Positions 11,181 to 18,931 of a stretch of 64,000 nucleotides of DNA are shown here, piece after piece. The stretch's first letter is position 1. Each line of letters begins with the position of its first letter. A model generated the notes under the pieces. The model was not told the origin of the DNA. It worked only from the letters and a program-made list of their open reading frames with translations, and ran no database searches. The DNA comes from an uncultured Pelagibacteraceae bacterium (GTDB lineage: Bacteria; Pseudomonadota; Alphaproteobacteria; Pelagibacterales; Pelagibacteraceae), in assembly GCA_902525935.1 (NCBI GenBank), contig CABZJA010000001.1, forward strand, positions 1 through 64,000, given 5' to 3'. Position numbers and translations under genes: made by a program.

Positions 11181-12124
11181 TAATTTAATTTTCTAGGAAT
11201 TTTAAAAGTAATATTTTCCTTTACAATTTCAACTTCCTCAATATCAAGAGAAAACTCTTTTTCAAGCTCATGTATAAAATTATCAACTAATACTTCTGGA
11301 GCAGATGCACCTGATGAAATTCCTATCTGTTTACATTTTCTGATTTTATCAATTGGCACAACACTCTCAGAATGAATAAGTTCAGATTCTAAGCATCCTG
11401 TTTTTTTTGCAACCTCAACAAGCCTTAAAGAATTAGAAGAGTTTCTGCTGCCGATTACAAAGAACATATCACATTTTTCAGCAATTTTTTTCACAGCAGC
11501 CTGCCTATTTGTTGTTGCATAACAAATATCTTCTTTTTTTTGTTCATGGATATCTGGAAATTTTTCCTTTAACGATTTTACAATATCTTTTGTATCATCT
11601 ACGGAAAGAGTAGTTTGAGTTATATAAGCTAAAGGTAGTGACGTTTTATTTTCATACTTCTTTGCGTCATCCACACTCTCTATTAGATCAATAGAGCCTA
11701 CCGGTAATTGACCCATTGTACCGATAACTTCTGGATGATTTTTGTGACCTATTAATAATACATGCATTTTGTTTTTATTTAATATTTCTGCTTCTCTATG
11801 AACTTTTGATACTAGAGGACATGTTGCATCTACAAACATCATATTTAAATTAGACGCTTCCTCTGGAACAGATTTTGGAACCCCATGCGCTGAGAAGATA
11901 ACTGGTCTAGACTTATCTTTGATTTCATTTAATTCTTCAACAAATATCGCTCCTATTTTTTTTAAACTTTCTACAACATGCTTGTTATGAACAATTTCAT
12001 GTCTTACATAGACTGGAGCACCGTACTTATCTATACTTTTTTTAACAATTTCAATTGCTCTATCAACTCCAGCACAAAAGCCTCTTGGAGCAGCTAAATA
12101 AATTTTAAGACTTTTACTTTTCAT
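11180..12124 (-). CDS. ispH: 4-hydroxy-3-methylbut-2-enyl diphosphate reductase
   Basis: The last enzyme of the MEP pathway, an Fe-S protein producing IPP and DMAPP. The cluster Cys residues are in APRGFCAGVDRAI (near residue 17), VDATCPLVSKVH (near 100) and DICYATTNRQ (near 200). SAHGVPKSV, IGHKNHPEV and IGSRNSSNS are also typical. The 314-residue length is normal. It sits directly behind the carotenoid genes on the same strand, so isoprenoid supply and carotenoid synthesis are probably cotranscribed. Its start overlaps the end of the broken small membrane gene. Confidence 0.96.
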   Translation of the reverse strand: MKSKSLKIYLAAPRGFCAGVDRAIEIVKKSIDKYGAPVYVRHEIVHNKHVVESLKKIGAIFVEELNEIKDKSRPVIFSAHGVPKSVPEEASNLNMMFVDATCPLVSKVHREAEILNKNKMHVLLIGHKNHPEVIGTMGQLPVGSIDLIESVDDAKKYENKTSLPLAYITQTTLSVDDTKDIVKSLKEKFPDIHEQKKEDICYATTNRQAAVKKIAEKCDMFFVIGSRNSSNSLRLVEVAKKTGCLESELIHSESVVPIDKIRKCKQIGISSGASAPEVLVDNFIHELEKEFSLDIEEVEIVKENITFKIPRKLN

Positions 12125-12287
12125 ATTTTTCTTTTTTAAAATAAGGAATTAAAAATACTATACATGCTATTAAAAAAAATAAACTCCCAAACATAGCCCA
12201 AAAACTTCATATACTTGAAATAATGAATCCAATTGCAGATATTATGAACAATATCCATCTCACCAGGTTTATAGTTTTATTTTTCAT
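12114..12287 (-). pseudogene. Small two-helix membrane protein gene interrupted by an in-frame TGA
   Basis: Read on the minus strand from the ATG at 12287, the frame gives MKNKTINLVRWILFIISAIG and the rest of a first helix. A TGA follows at 12209-12207. The same frame then continues without a break through SFWAMFGSLFFLIACIVFL and a basic tail to a TAA at 12116-12114. The start overlaps the end of blh by 11 bases and the end overlaps the ispH start, as expected of a real operon member of 57 codons. The sequence around the stop suggests a Trp codon TGG changed to TGA. I do not recognise the family. Confidence 0.65.
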
Positions 12288-13176
12288 TTTTTTCTACCAT
12301 GTATTCAAGTAAAATATGTGGAAAAGTCAATGAGGCTAATCCAATAAATATTAATTTAATAATGCTTTCATCTATACTAAATTTTTCTGAAATAAAATAA
12401 AAAACTATTAAATACATTATTGATGTTATAACCGTAAGCGGGATAATTTTTCTTAAAAAAATAGGAAATCCTTTAATCAAATTTTTATTTATTTCACTAA
12501 TTAAACTTAGGGAGTGTCTTATAGAATGAAGTAAACAGAAATAAATTGTGAAAGCCAATATTGGATTAAAAAAATAGTTTAAAATAATTACTGAAAAACT
12601 ATCTAAAAAAAGAATTGATCTTAAATCATTATTATTACCTCTATATAAATAAAAATTACTAAGTATTGATAATATAACTAAAGCAACTAAAAAGTTATTA
12701 GCCACAATATTTTCATCTATTGAGAAATTTAACATTTTAAAAATCTCGATTGTCTCACTTTTGTGAAATAGTAGGGGTGCCGAGATAATCAATGATCCTT
12801 TAATGAAATAAAAAATTTCTAAGAAATTAATATTTTTTTTTTCGATGAAATCACTGTCTTCTTTACCAAAATGATATGCCGCAATTATTAAGAAAAGTGA
12901 AAGTAATAATATTGGATTTAAGATCCATATTAAAATAACAAAAATAGCAATACCTATATAACCTAAATAGAAAACTTCAGTATTTTTAATTTTATAAATT
13001 TTTAAAAGTTTTTTACCCTTTTCATGATCTAGAGCACCATGAGAGATGCCAATTGTAAGAATTAAAAAAAAACTAAAAAGTATAAATGAATTATCTCTTA
13101 ATACTTCAAAGGCAGAAAAAAAAATACAAATATTGAAAAAAATAATGGAATGTAAAAAATTTATTTTTTTTATCAT
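12277..13176 (-). CDS. blh: Beta-carotene 15,15'-dioxygenase, Brp/Blh family
   Basis: A membrane enzyme that cleaves beta-carotene into two retinal molecules, the chromophore of proteorhodopsin. About eight hydrophobic helices are visible. The His-containing motifs typical of Brp/Blh are GISHGALDHEKG (near residue 45), AAYHFGKEDSD, CLLHSIRHSLSL and FPHILLEYMVE at the C-terminus. The 299-residue length fits. It adjoins crtY by a one-base overlap and is the last intact step of the crtI-crtB-crtY-blh series. No rhodopsin gene is in the window. Confidence 0.93.
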   Translation of the reverse strand: MIKKINFLHSIIFFNICIFFSAFEVLRDNSFILFSFFLILTIGISHGALDHEKGKKLLKIYKIKNTEVFYLGYIGIAIFVILIWILNPILLLSLFLIIAAYHFGKEDSDFIEKKNINFLEIFYFIKGSLIISAPLLFHKSETIEIFKMLNFSIDENIVANNFLVALVILSILSNFYLYRGNNNDLRSILFLDSFSVIILNYFFNPILAFTIYFCLLHSIRHSLSLISEINKNLIKGFPIFLRKIIPLTVITSIMYLIVFYFISEKFSIDESIIKLIFIGLASLTFPHILLEYMVEKNEK

Positions 13177-14243
13177 TATTTAAAAACAGCTTTAATAAAA
13201 ATCCATTTTGGCATCTTTAATATAATGGATAAGTCCTCGAAAATATTGCTTTTATTGGAAAGGAAATTAATTACTGTTTTTGACTTGCTTTTAAACATTT
13301 TGAAGAAAATATTTGGCATGATCTCTGGCTTGTCAGCTAGGACTTTCAAAAAAACATTATCTAAAAACTTATACTTACTTTTTATATTGAAAGCTCTAGT
13401 TTCGGTTATTTTATCAATGTTTTGGGTAATATATTCTGCTTGCTCTTGAATATTTAGGAAAGTATAGCCAGTACTTAAACGTGTCATACCTCCAGCAGTT
13501 CCAATATTAATCGTATTATTATCGTTTTTAAATTTTGGATAAAATAATGGTATAGCCCCAACTTCTTTGTAATTAATTTTATATTTTTTTAATTTTAAAG
13601 TGTTTTCAATATAATCAATAATTTGTTTATCATAATCTTTTTCACTATCATCTTCCATTTTTGAAAGCCACGTAGTTTCGACTAAAGCTGATTTTTTTGA
13701 ATAGGGTAGTGTATAGAAAAAATGTACACTTTTTTTTTGATCACAATCAAAGTCCATTAAATTCATTATTTGATCATCAAAAAAATCTTTTTCAGTTTCA
13801 ATCTCAACACCCTGAAAGTGTTGCCATAAATTAGAAACTTTATTCTCAAGATTTGGTAGACTGTTAAATAAAATTGCGTTTTCAGTATTTACTTCACCAA
13901 TATCTTTAAAGAATTGAATATTTGGATTTTTATTGATTTTATTTAAAATCTTTTTGTAGAATAGTCCACTATCAATACTTTCGTAAGGAGTTTCTTTACA
14001 ATCTTTATATTCAACATTTCCTTTAAAATTGATTGTATAATCTTTCCACCTTTTTTTTACACAGTCATCAAACTTGTGAGGTACAGTTTTCCAGTATGAC
14101 CAAGTTTTATCTCTTTTATATTCATCTCTTTTTTCAATAATTGCTAAAGTCTTATTTTTAAGTTTATCGTGATACTCTAACTCGTAAGCCAATGTTAAGC
14201 CTGCACAGCCGCCTCCAATAATTATGTAATCAAAATCTTTCAT
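13176..14243 (-). CDS. crtY: Lycopene beta-cyclase
   Basis: An FAD/NAD(P)-type cyclase making beta-carotene from lycopene. The N-terminal dinucleotide-binding motif is DYIIIGGGCAGLTLAYEL, followed by KTWSYWK, a CrtY signature (DKTW), and ETTWLS and GTAGGMTRLSTGYTF further on. I choose the ATG at 14243 in place of the TTG at 14252; either overlaps crtB. The 355-residue length is slightly short but normal for marine bacterial CrtY. Confidence 0.93.
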   Translation of the reverse strand: MKDFDYIIIGGGCAGLTLAYELEYHDKLKNKTLAIIEKRDEYKRDKTWSYWKTVPHKFDDCVKKRWKDYTINFKGNVEYKDCKETPYESIDSGLFYKKILNKINKNPNIQFFKDIGEVNTENAILFNSLPNLENKVSNLWQHFQGVEIETEKDFFDDQIMNLMDFDCDQKKSVHFFYTLPYSKKSALVETTWLSKMEDDSEKDYDKQIIDYIENTLKLKKYKINYKEVGAIPLFYPKFKNDNNTINIGTAGGMTRLSTGYTFLNIQEQAEYITQNIDKITETRAFNIKSKYKFLDNVFLKVLADKPEIMPNIFFKMFKSKSKTVINFLSNKSNIFEDLSIILKMPKWIFIKAVFK

Positions 14244-15081
14244 TATACTCAATATCTTGCATTATTATTTCATGCTCTTTTATTGTAAGTTTTTTATCTT
14301 CTTTTACAAAATATAATTTAATTAAATCACCAATAGATAGCATTGTATGTAAGACTTTTTCCAAATTGTTTACATAAATTTTTCCTGATTTATTATAATT
14401 TTCTAAGTTTTCTTTTTTTAAGATTTCATTTCCAATTTGTCTATATACTCGTCTTGCAACTAAAATTGAAAATCTTAAAAAGAATGGAATTTTTTTAATT
14501 GATATAAAAGAATTATTATAAAACTTGTCAGCAATTTTTAGAATTCTTTTAATTTCATCAAAATTCTTTTTTATATAAAACCTATTATTGCTTTCATCTT
14601 CAATAACATCTCTTGAAATATTAGTTAATTGCATTGCAATACCTAAGTCAATTGCTCCTAAAAGTGCTGATCTTTCTTTAACATTTAAAATTTTTGCCAT
14701 CATTAATCCAACTGTTCCAGCCACTCTATATGAATAAACATATAGATCTTTGTCAGTGTTTATTTCTACTTTTGATTTTATATCAGCCTCTACTCCATCG
14801 AATAAATCATCAATTATTTTTGGTGATATTTCAAATTTATTTATTAAAGCCCACATGTTTTTAATTATTTGATTATTTTCATTCTTAAATTTGAAATCTT
14901 GTTTGAAAGTATTGAAATTTTTTAATTTCGTATCAAGATCACCTTTTTCATCTGCTAAATTGTCTATATATCTACAAAAATCATATAAATTAGAACATTC
15001 AGAGTAGACTTGTTTTGGCAAAAAGAAACCCGCCCAATTAAAAGATTTAGCATATATCGACAAATAATTTTGTCCATTCAT
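14230..15081 (-). CDS. crtB: Phytoene synthase
   Basis: A squalene/phytoene synthase family enzyme condensing two GGPP molecules to phytoene. The two Asp-rich motifs are CRYIDNLADEKGD (near residue 37) and QLTNISRDVIEDESNNR (near 155). The 283-residue length is normal. The ATG at 15081 shares its A with the crtI stop (TGATG), which is a better start than the GTG three bases earlier. The GGPP synthase gene crtE is not in this window. Confidence 0.95.
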   Translation of the reverse strand: MNGQNYLSIYAKSFNWAGFFLPKQVYSECSNLYDFCRYIDNLADEKGDLDTKLKNFNTFKQDFKFKNENNQIIKNMWALINKFEISPKIIDDLFDGVEADIKSKVEINTDKDLYVYSYRVAGTVGLMMAKILNVKERSALLGAIDLGIAMQLTNISRDVIEDESNNRFYIKKNFDEIKRILKIADKFYNNSFISIKKIPFFLRFSILVARRVYRQIGNEILKKENLENYNKSGKIYVNNLEKVLHTMLSIGDLIKLYFVKEDKKLTIKEHEIIMQDIEYNERF

Positions 15082-16538
15082 CACAAAATTTTATCTAAGA
15101 CCTTGGCAGATGATAGGACTCCTGGTACACCAGCTCCAGGATGAGTGCCCGCTCCAACAAAATATAAACCATCATAAACCTCAGATTTGTTATGAAATCT
15201 AAAGTATGCTGATTGAGAAAATTTGGGCTGAATTGAAAAACCCGAGCCATATTTTGTATTTAATTCTTTTTCAAAATAATCAGGAGTTAAATAAAAATCA
15301 TCTACAATATTTTCTCTTAAATTAGGTAATAAACTTTTTTCCATTTTATCTATTACAAGTTTTTTTAGACTCTCACCTTCGACTGACCAATCGATTCCTG
15401 ACTTATTATTAGGTACAGGCACTAATACATAAAAGCAATCATGGTCTTTTGGTGCCATACTCGAGTCAGTCGCGGTAGGTCTATGTAGGTAATAGCTTAT
15501 ATCGCTATTTAATTTTTTGTTTACAAATATATCATCCAAGTGTTCTTTGTACTTATCACCAAACTTTATAGTATGATGTTCAACATTTTCATATTTTTTC
15601 TTTGTTCCAAAGTAATAAACAAACAATCCCATTGAATATTCCATTCTATTTATCTTCCAATTAAATAAAGTGTTATATTTTTGATTGTTAAGCATTTTGG
15701 AATAAACACCAGGAGGATCTGCGTTACAAACTACTTTATCTGCTTTAATTTCCTCATCTTCGCTTGTCACAACTCCGATAACTTTTTTATTTTCTGTAAG
15801 CAAGTTTTTAACTTCTTTACCTTTAATAATTGTAACATTTTCTTCTAACATCAATTTCTCAAATCCTTTTATGATTTGTCCTGTTCCACCCATAGAATAA
15901 TGAATTCCCCATTTTTTTTCTAAATATAAAATTAGTCCATATATAGAGGTTGTTGTAAAAGGGTTCCCACCTACCAATAATGGGTGCATACTAAATAACC
16001 TTCGTAGTTTTTCATTTTCAATAAAACCACCAACCAAAGAATAAACAGATTTATAACTTTTTAGTCTTAGCAACGCAGGAATTTGCTTAAACATAAATGA
16101 AGGTTTATCAAATGGTACATCTGATAATTCTGAATAACCTTTATCAAATATTTTTTTTGTAAATTTAAGTAAATTTCTGTAACCCAAAACATCTTTATGA
16201 TTAATTAATGCAATTTGTTCTTCCATTTTCTTTTCATCTGCTGAATAATCAAAATGGCTTCCATCTTCAAAAACAAATCTATACCAAGTATCCAAATTTT
16301 TTATTTTTATATAATCATCTGGATTTTTATTAAAAAGTTCAAAAATTTCATAAATTAAATAAGGAGCAGTTATTACTGTTGGTCCACCATCATAAGTAAA
16401 CCCATTACTCTTAAATACTCTAGCTCTTCCTCCTAAATCTTTTTGTTTTTCAATTAAAGTAACTTTATGACCTTTTGCCCGAAGTCTAAGAGCTGCTGCT
16501 ATACCACCAAAACCTGATCCAATTACAATTGAATTCAT
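15081..16538 (-). CDS. crtI: Phytoene desaturase
   Basis: A CrtI-type flavoprotein that desaturates phytoene to lycopene. The N-terminal FAD motif is VIGSGFGGIAAALRLRAKGH and the C-terminal signature is GLYFVGAGTHPGAGVPGVL. The 485-residue length is normal. It is the first gene of the retinal cluster, 48 bases after atpF on the same strand, so it may have its own promoter or be partly read through from the ATP synthase genes. Confidence 0.96.
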   Translation of the reverse strand: MNSIVIGSGFGGIAAALRLRAKGHKVTLIEKQKDLGGRARVFKSNGFTYDGGPTVITAPYLIYEIFELFNKNPDDYIKIKNLDTWYRFVFEDGSHFDYSADEKKMEEQIALINHKDVLGYRNLLKFTKKIFDKGYSELSDVPFDKPSFMFKQIPALLRLKSYKSVYSLVGGFIENEKLRRLFSMHPLLVGGNPFTTTSIYGLILYLEKKWGIHYSMGGTGQIIKGFEKLMLEENVTIIKGKEVKNLLTENKKVIGVVTSEDEEIKADKVVCNADPPGVYSKMLNNQKYNTLFNWKINRMEYSMGLFVYYFGTKKKYENVEHHTIKFGDKYKEHLDDIFVNKKLNSDISYYLHRPTATDSSMAPKDHDCFYVLVPVPNNKSGIDWSVEGESLKKLVIDKMEKSLLPNLRENIVDDFYLTPDYFEKELNTKYGSGFSIQPKFSQSAYFRFHNKSEVYDGLYFVGAGTHPGAGVPGVLSSAKVLDKIL

Positions 16539-16572
16539 ATTACTTAATTTACATTATTTTTATAAAATTTGA

Positions 16573-16589
16573 TAAACTATCTTAGTTTA
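16573..16589 (-). terminator. Hairpin between atpF and crtI
   Basis: TAAACTA-TCT-TAGTTTA is a perfect 7-bp stem starting at the atpF stop codon. Downstream on the minus strand there is AT-rich DNA but no clean T run, so it could be a weak terminator or attenuator separating the ATP synthase and carotenoid genes, or simply an mRNA 3' end stabiliser. Confidence 0.35.
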
Positions 16590-17084
16590 AGAACTGATTT
16601 TCTTTAATTCTGTCTTTGTTTCTTCTAGATTTTTATTAAACAAGTTGTCCAGTTTAGACTTATCAACAGATGTTGTAATAATTTTTTTTACAGATTCTAC
16701 AGCAATGTTAATTGATGTATCTTTAATTTCTTTAATGGCATTATCTTTCATTTGAGAGATTTTAGTTTCTGCTAGACTTTTCTTTAGTTCTGCAGATTTA
16801 TGAAATTTGTCATTCATTTCAATTACAAATCTTTCAATTTCATCTTTTGACTCTTTCATTATCTCTTCACTCTCAATTTTTGCACTATTTAGTTTTTTTT
16901 GCGCCTCATCTAATAGTCTTTTAGATTCAGCTCGTAGTTTTTCACTTTCATTGATTTCATTTTTGATATCAGTAATCATTTTGCTTAATAAATTATTAAC
17001 ATTTTGTGGAACTTTTAAATAAATTAGGGCTCCAAAAAATATTACAAAAGATACTGCTACCCAAAATGTTGCATCAAATGCCAT
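16587..17084 (-). CDS. atpF: ATP synthase Fo subunit b
   Basis: A 165-residue peripheral-stalk subunit with one N-terminal helix (FDATFWVAVSFVIFFGALIYL) followed by a long charged coiled coil. The position after the b' gene and the start MAFDATFWVAVSF are typical of alphaproteobacterial b. It overlaps the b' gene by 11 bases and is the last Fo gene of the cluster. The F1 genes are elsewhere. Confidence 0.94.
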   Translation of the reverse strand: MAFDATFWVAVSFVIFFGALIYLKVPQNVNNLLSKMITDIKNEINESEKLRAESKRLLDEAQKKLNSAKIESEEIMKESKDEIERFVIEMNDKFHKSAELKKSLAETKISQMKDNAIKEIKDTSINIAVESVKKIITTSVDKSKLDNLFNKNLEETKTELKKISS

Positions 17085-17664
17085 TATGTTTTTCCATTTC
17101 TTTTTTAGAAAGATCTTCGACTATGGCTGAAAGACTACTTTTATTTATATCTTCACCAATTAATTGTTTAATTAGATCAGAGGATGTCTCAGTTGCAATT
17201 TTAGTAACCTTCTCTTGAGATGTTTTTTTTAATTGGTCTATTTCTTTTTCAGCCTTTATTATTTCTTGTTCAATATCCTTTTCTAAAGATAATCTTTTAT
17301 TGTTTATATCGTCCAAAACTTTTTGTCTTTCGCTATTAAAGACGTTTTTCGCTTCAACTTTTGTATCATTTATAATTTTATCAAATTCTTTAACTTTTTT
17401 TTCAGCCTCTTCCCTTTGCTTATCTGCAGTTTCTATATTCTCTAAGATTTGAGATTTTCTGGTTTCAAGATTGTTACTAATCTTTGGTAGTATGAACTTA
17501 GATAAAATTATAAACAATAATCCAAAAGTAAGTACTAACCAAAAAATTTGAGATATCCAAAATTCAGGATTAAGCTGTGGCATACCTCCACTTTCAGCGC
17601 TTTGAGCGCTATAAGTAAAGATAAGACTTAAATTTAAAAATTTAAAAATTATCTTCTTCAACAT
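17074..17664 (-). CDS. atpF2: ATP synthase Fo subunit b'
   Basis: A 196-residue second stalk subunit. A possible signal-like hydrophobic start precedes the conserved GGMPQLNPEFWISQIFWLV and a membrane helix, and the rest is coiled coil rich in Lys and Glu. The LNPEFWISQIFWL motif separates b' from b. It lies three bases after atpE, the usual c-b'-b order of alphaproteobacteria and phototrophs. Confidence 0.92.
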   Translation of the reverse strand: MLKKIIFKFLNLSLIFTYSAQSAESGGMPQLNPEFWISQIFWLVLTFGLLFIILSKFILPKISNNLETRKSQILENIETADKQREEAEKKVKEFDKIINDTKVEAKNVFNSERQKVLDDINNKRLSLEKDIEQEIIKAEKEIDQLKKTSQEKVTKIATETSSDLIKQLIGEDINKSSLSAIVEDLSKKEMEKHNGI

Positions 17665-17667
17665 TAA

Positions 17668-17895
17668 TTAAAACGCGAAAAGAATAATTAATGCAACAAC
17701 TAGTCCAAATAAACCAGTAGCTTCCGCTAATGCAAAGCCTAATAGCAAGTTTGGAAACTGCTTTTGAGCTGCAGATGGATTTCTCATTGCACCTGAAAGA
17801 TAATTTCCAAAAATTATCCCAATTCCAACTCCTGCACCCGCAAGTGCAATTGCTGCTAGTCCTGCTCCTATCATTTTTGCTGCTTCTAATTCCAT
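17668..17895 (-). CDS. atpE: ATP synthase Fo subunit c
   Basis: A 75-residue hairpin of two helices forming the c-ring. The glycine-rich first helix (AIALAGAGVGIGIIFG), the polar loop MRNPSAAQKQF and the carboxylate-bearing second helix (GFALAEATGLFGLVVAL, Glu near residue 58) are all visible. The ion-site residues look like a proton type, without the extra polar residues of Na+-binding rings. A strong Shine-Dalgarno precedes it, fitting the high copy number of subunit c. Confidence 0.97.
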   Translation of the reverse strand: MELEAAKMIGAGLAAIALAGAGVGIGIIFGNYLSGAMRNPSAAQKQFPNLLLGFALAEATGLFGLVVALIILFAF

Positions 17896-17900
17896 TATAT

Positions 17901-17907
17901 CCTCCTT
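17901..17907 (-). promoter_or_regulatory. Strong Shine-Dalgarno for atpE
   Basis: On the minus strand AAGGAGG lies five bases before the atpE ATG. Most genes in the window are coupled by overlap or have weak sites, so this near-perfect anti-16S match stands out and fits the need for many c subunits per enzyme. Confidence 0.8.
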
Positions 17908-17914
17908 ATGTTAA

Positions 17915-18646
17915 TTAATGGTGTAAATTTAATGCATCATTCAAATAGATACATGTTAAAATTGCAAACACATATGCTTGAAGAAAAGCAACTAATATCT
18001 CCAAACCTGTTAAAGCAACTGAAAAACCCAGTGGTAGCCATCCTCCAACAATCCCTAAGCTAACTACGAAACCTCCAAAAACTTTCATCATTGTATGGCC
18101 TGCCATCATATTTGCAAACAATCTAACTGATAAACTAATTGGTCTACTTAAGTATGAAATTATTTCTATAACAACTATTAATGGCAACAAAACCATTGGA
18201 ACTCCACTTGGTACAAAAAGTTTTAGGTATCCAAGTCCATGTTTAATAAATCCAATTACTGTTACTCCTATAAATATAAATGCTGCTAATACAAAGGTTA
18301 CAATGATGTGGCTAGTGACAGTAAAAGAGTACGGTATCATCCCAAACATGTTACAAAATAAAACAAACATGAATAAAGAAAATATGAAAGAAAAGTAAGG
18401 CTTAGCTTTCGATCCAGCTGTATCACTTATCATTTTTGAAATAAAAGAGTAACTGAGTTCTGCAAGTAATTGAATTTTATTTGGTATAATCGATCTCTTT
18501 GTACCCAAATTAAAGATGATTAATATTGCTAATGAACTTATGACCATAAACAAACTCGCGTTTGTGAATGAAATATCTATGCTATTTATTTTAATTTCTG
18601 GACCAATCCGGTACACATTGAATTGGTACATTGGGTTTGCTGCCAT
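17915..18646 (-). CDS. atpB: ATP synthase Fo subunit a
   Basis: A 243-residue stator subunit with five to six helices that forms the proton half-channels. The essential Arg is in LSRPISLSVRLFANMMAGHT (near residue 175), and the C-terminal helix carries LEILVAFLQAYVFAILTCIYL with conserved polar residues. It lies between atpI and atpE. Confidence 0.96.
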   Translation of the reverse strand: MAANPMYQFNVYRIGPEIKINSIDISFTNASLFMVISSLAILIIFNLGTKRSIIPNKIQLLAELSYSFISKMISDTAGSKAKPYFSFIFSLFMFVLFCNMFGMIPYSFTVTSHIIVTFVLAAFIFIGVTVIGFIKHGLGYLKLFVPSGVPMVLLPLIVVIEIISYLSRPISLSVRLFANMMAGHTMMKVFGGFVVSLGIVGGWLPLGFSVALTGLEILVAFLQAYVFAILTCIYLNDALNLHH

Positions 18647-18653
18647 TTGCCTA

Positions 18654-18929
18654 CTATTTTTGCATTTTTTTTGCTGATCTAATAACGTTCATAATTCCAG
18701 CTATTACACCAATAAAAAAAAATATTAAAATTAACCATGGTTTAGTACCAAACCAATTGTCTAAAATAAACCCAATAATTGTCCCAACAGCTACTGCAGA
18801 TACCAATTCAGTGCTCATTTTAAAGGCTGACCCCATACTTGAGCCTTTATTTCCATCTTCAGATTTTTTGTCTTTATCGGTTTTATTTTTTGCAATTTTT
18901 AGGCGAGTTTTAAACTGTTCTTCATCCAT
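18654..18929 (-). CDS. atpI: AtpI-like ATP synthase assembly protein
   Basis: A 91-residue protein with a charged N-terminus and two helices (about 37-56 and 62-80) carrying AVGTIIGFILDNWFGTKPW, the AtpZ/AtpI signature. It is proposed in other bacteria to help c-ring assembly or Mg2+ supply. It starts two bases after the smc stop, so transcription of the Fo genes may come from the smc operon. Confidence 0.88.
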   Translation of the reverse strand: MDEEQFKTRLKIAKNKTDKDKKSEDGNKGSSMGSAFKMSTELVSAVAVGTIIGFILDNWFGTKPWLILIFFFIGVIAGIMNVIRSAKKMQK

Positions 18930-18931
18930 TA

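Noticed and set aside
12207-12209. In-frame TGA read as Trp (a recoded genetic code)
   Set aside because: TGA serves as the normal stop of many genes in the window, such as ctaB, petB, crtI and ychF, and no other conserved gene has TGA within it. A nonsense mutation or sequencing error is simpler.
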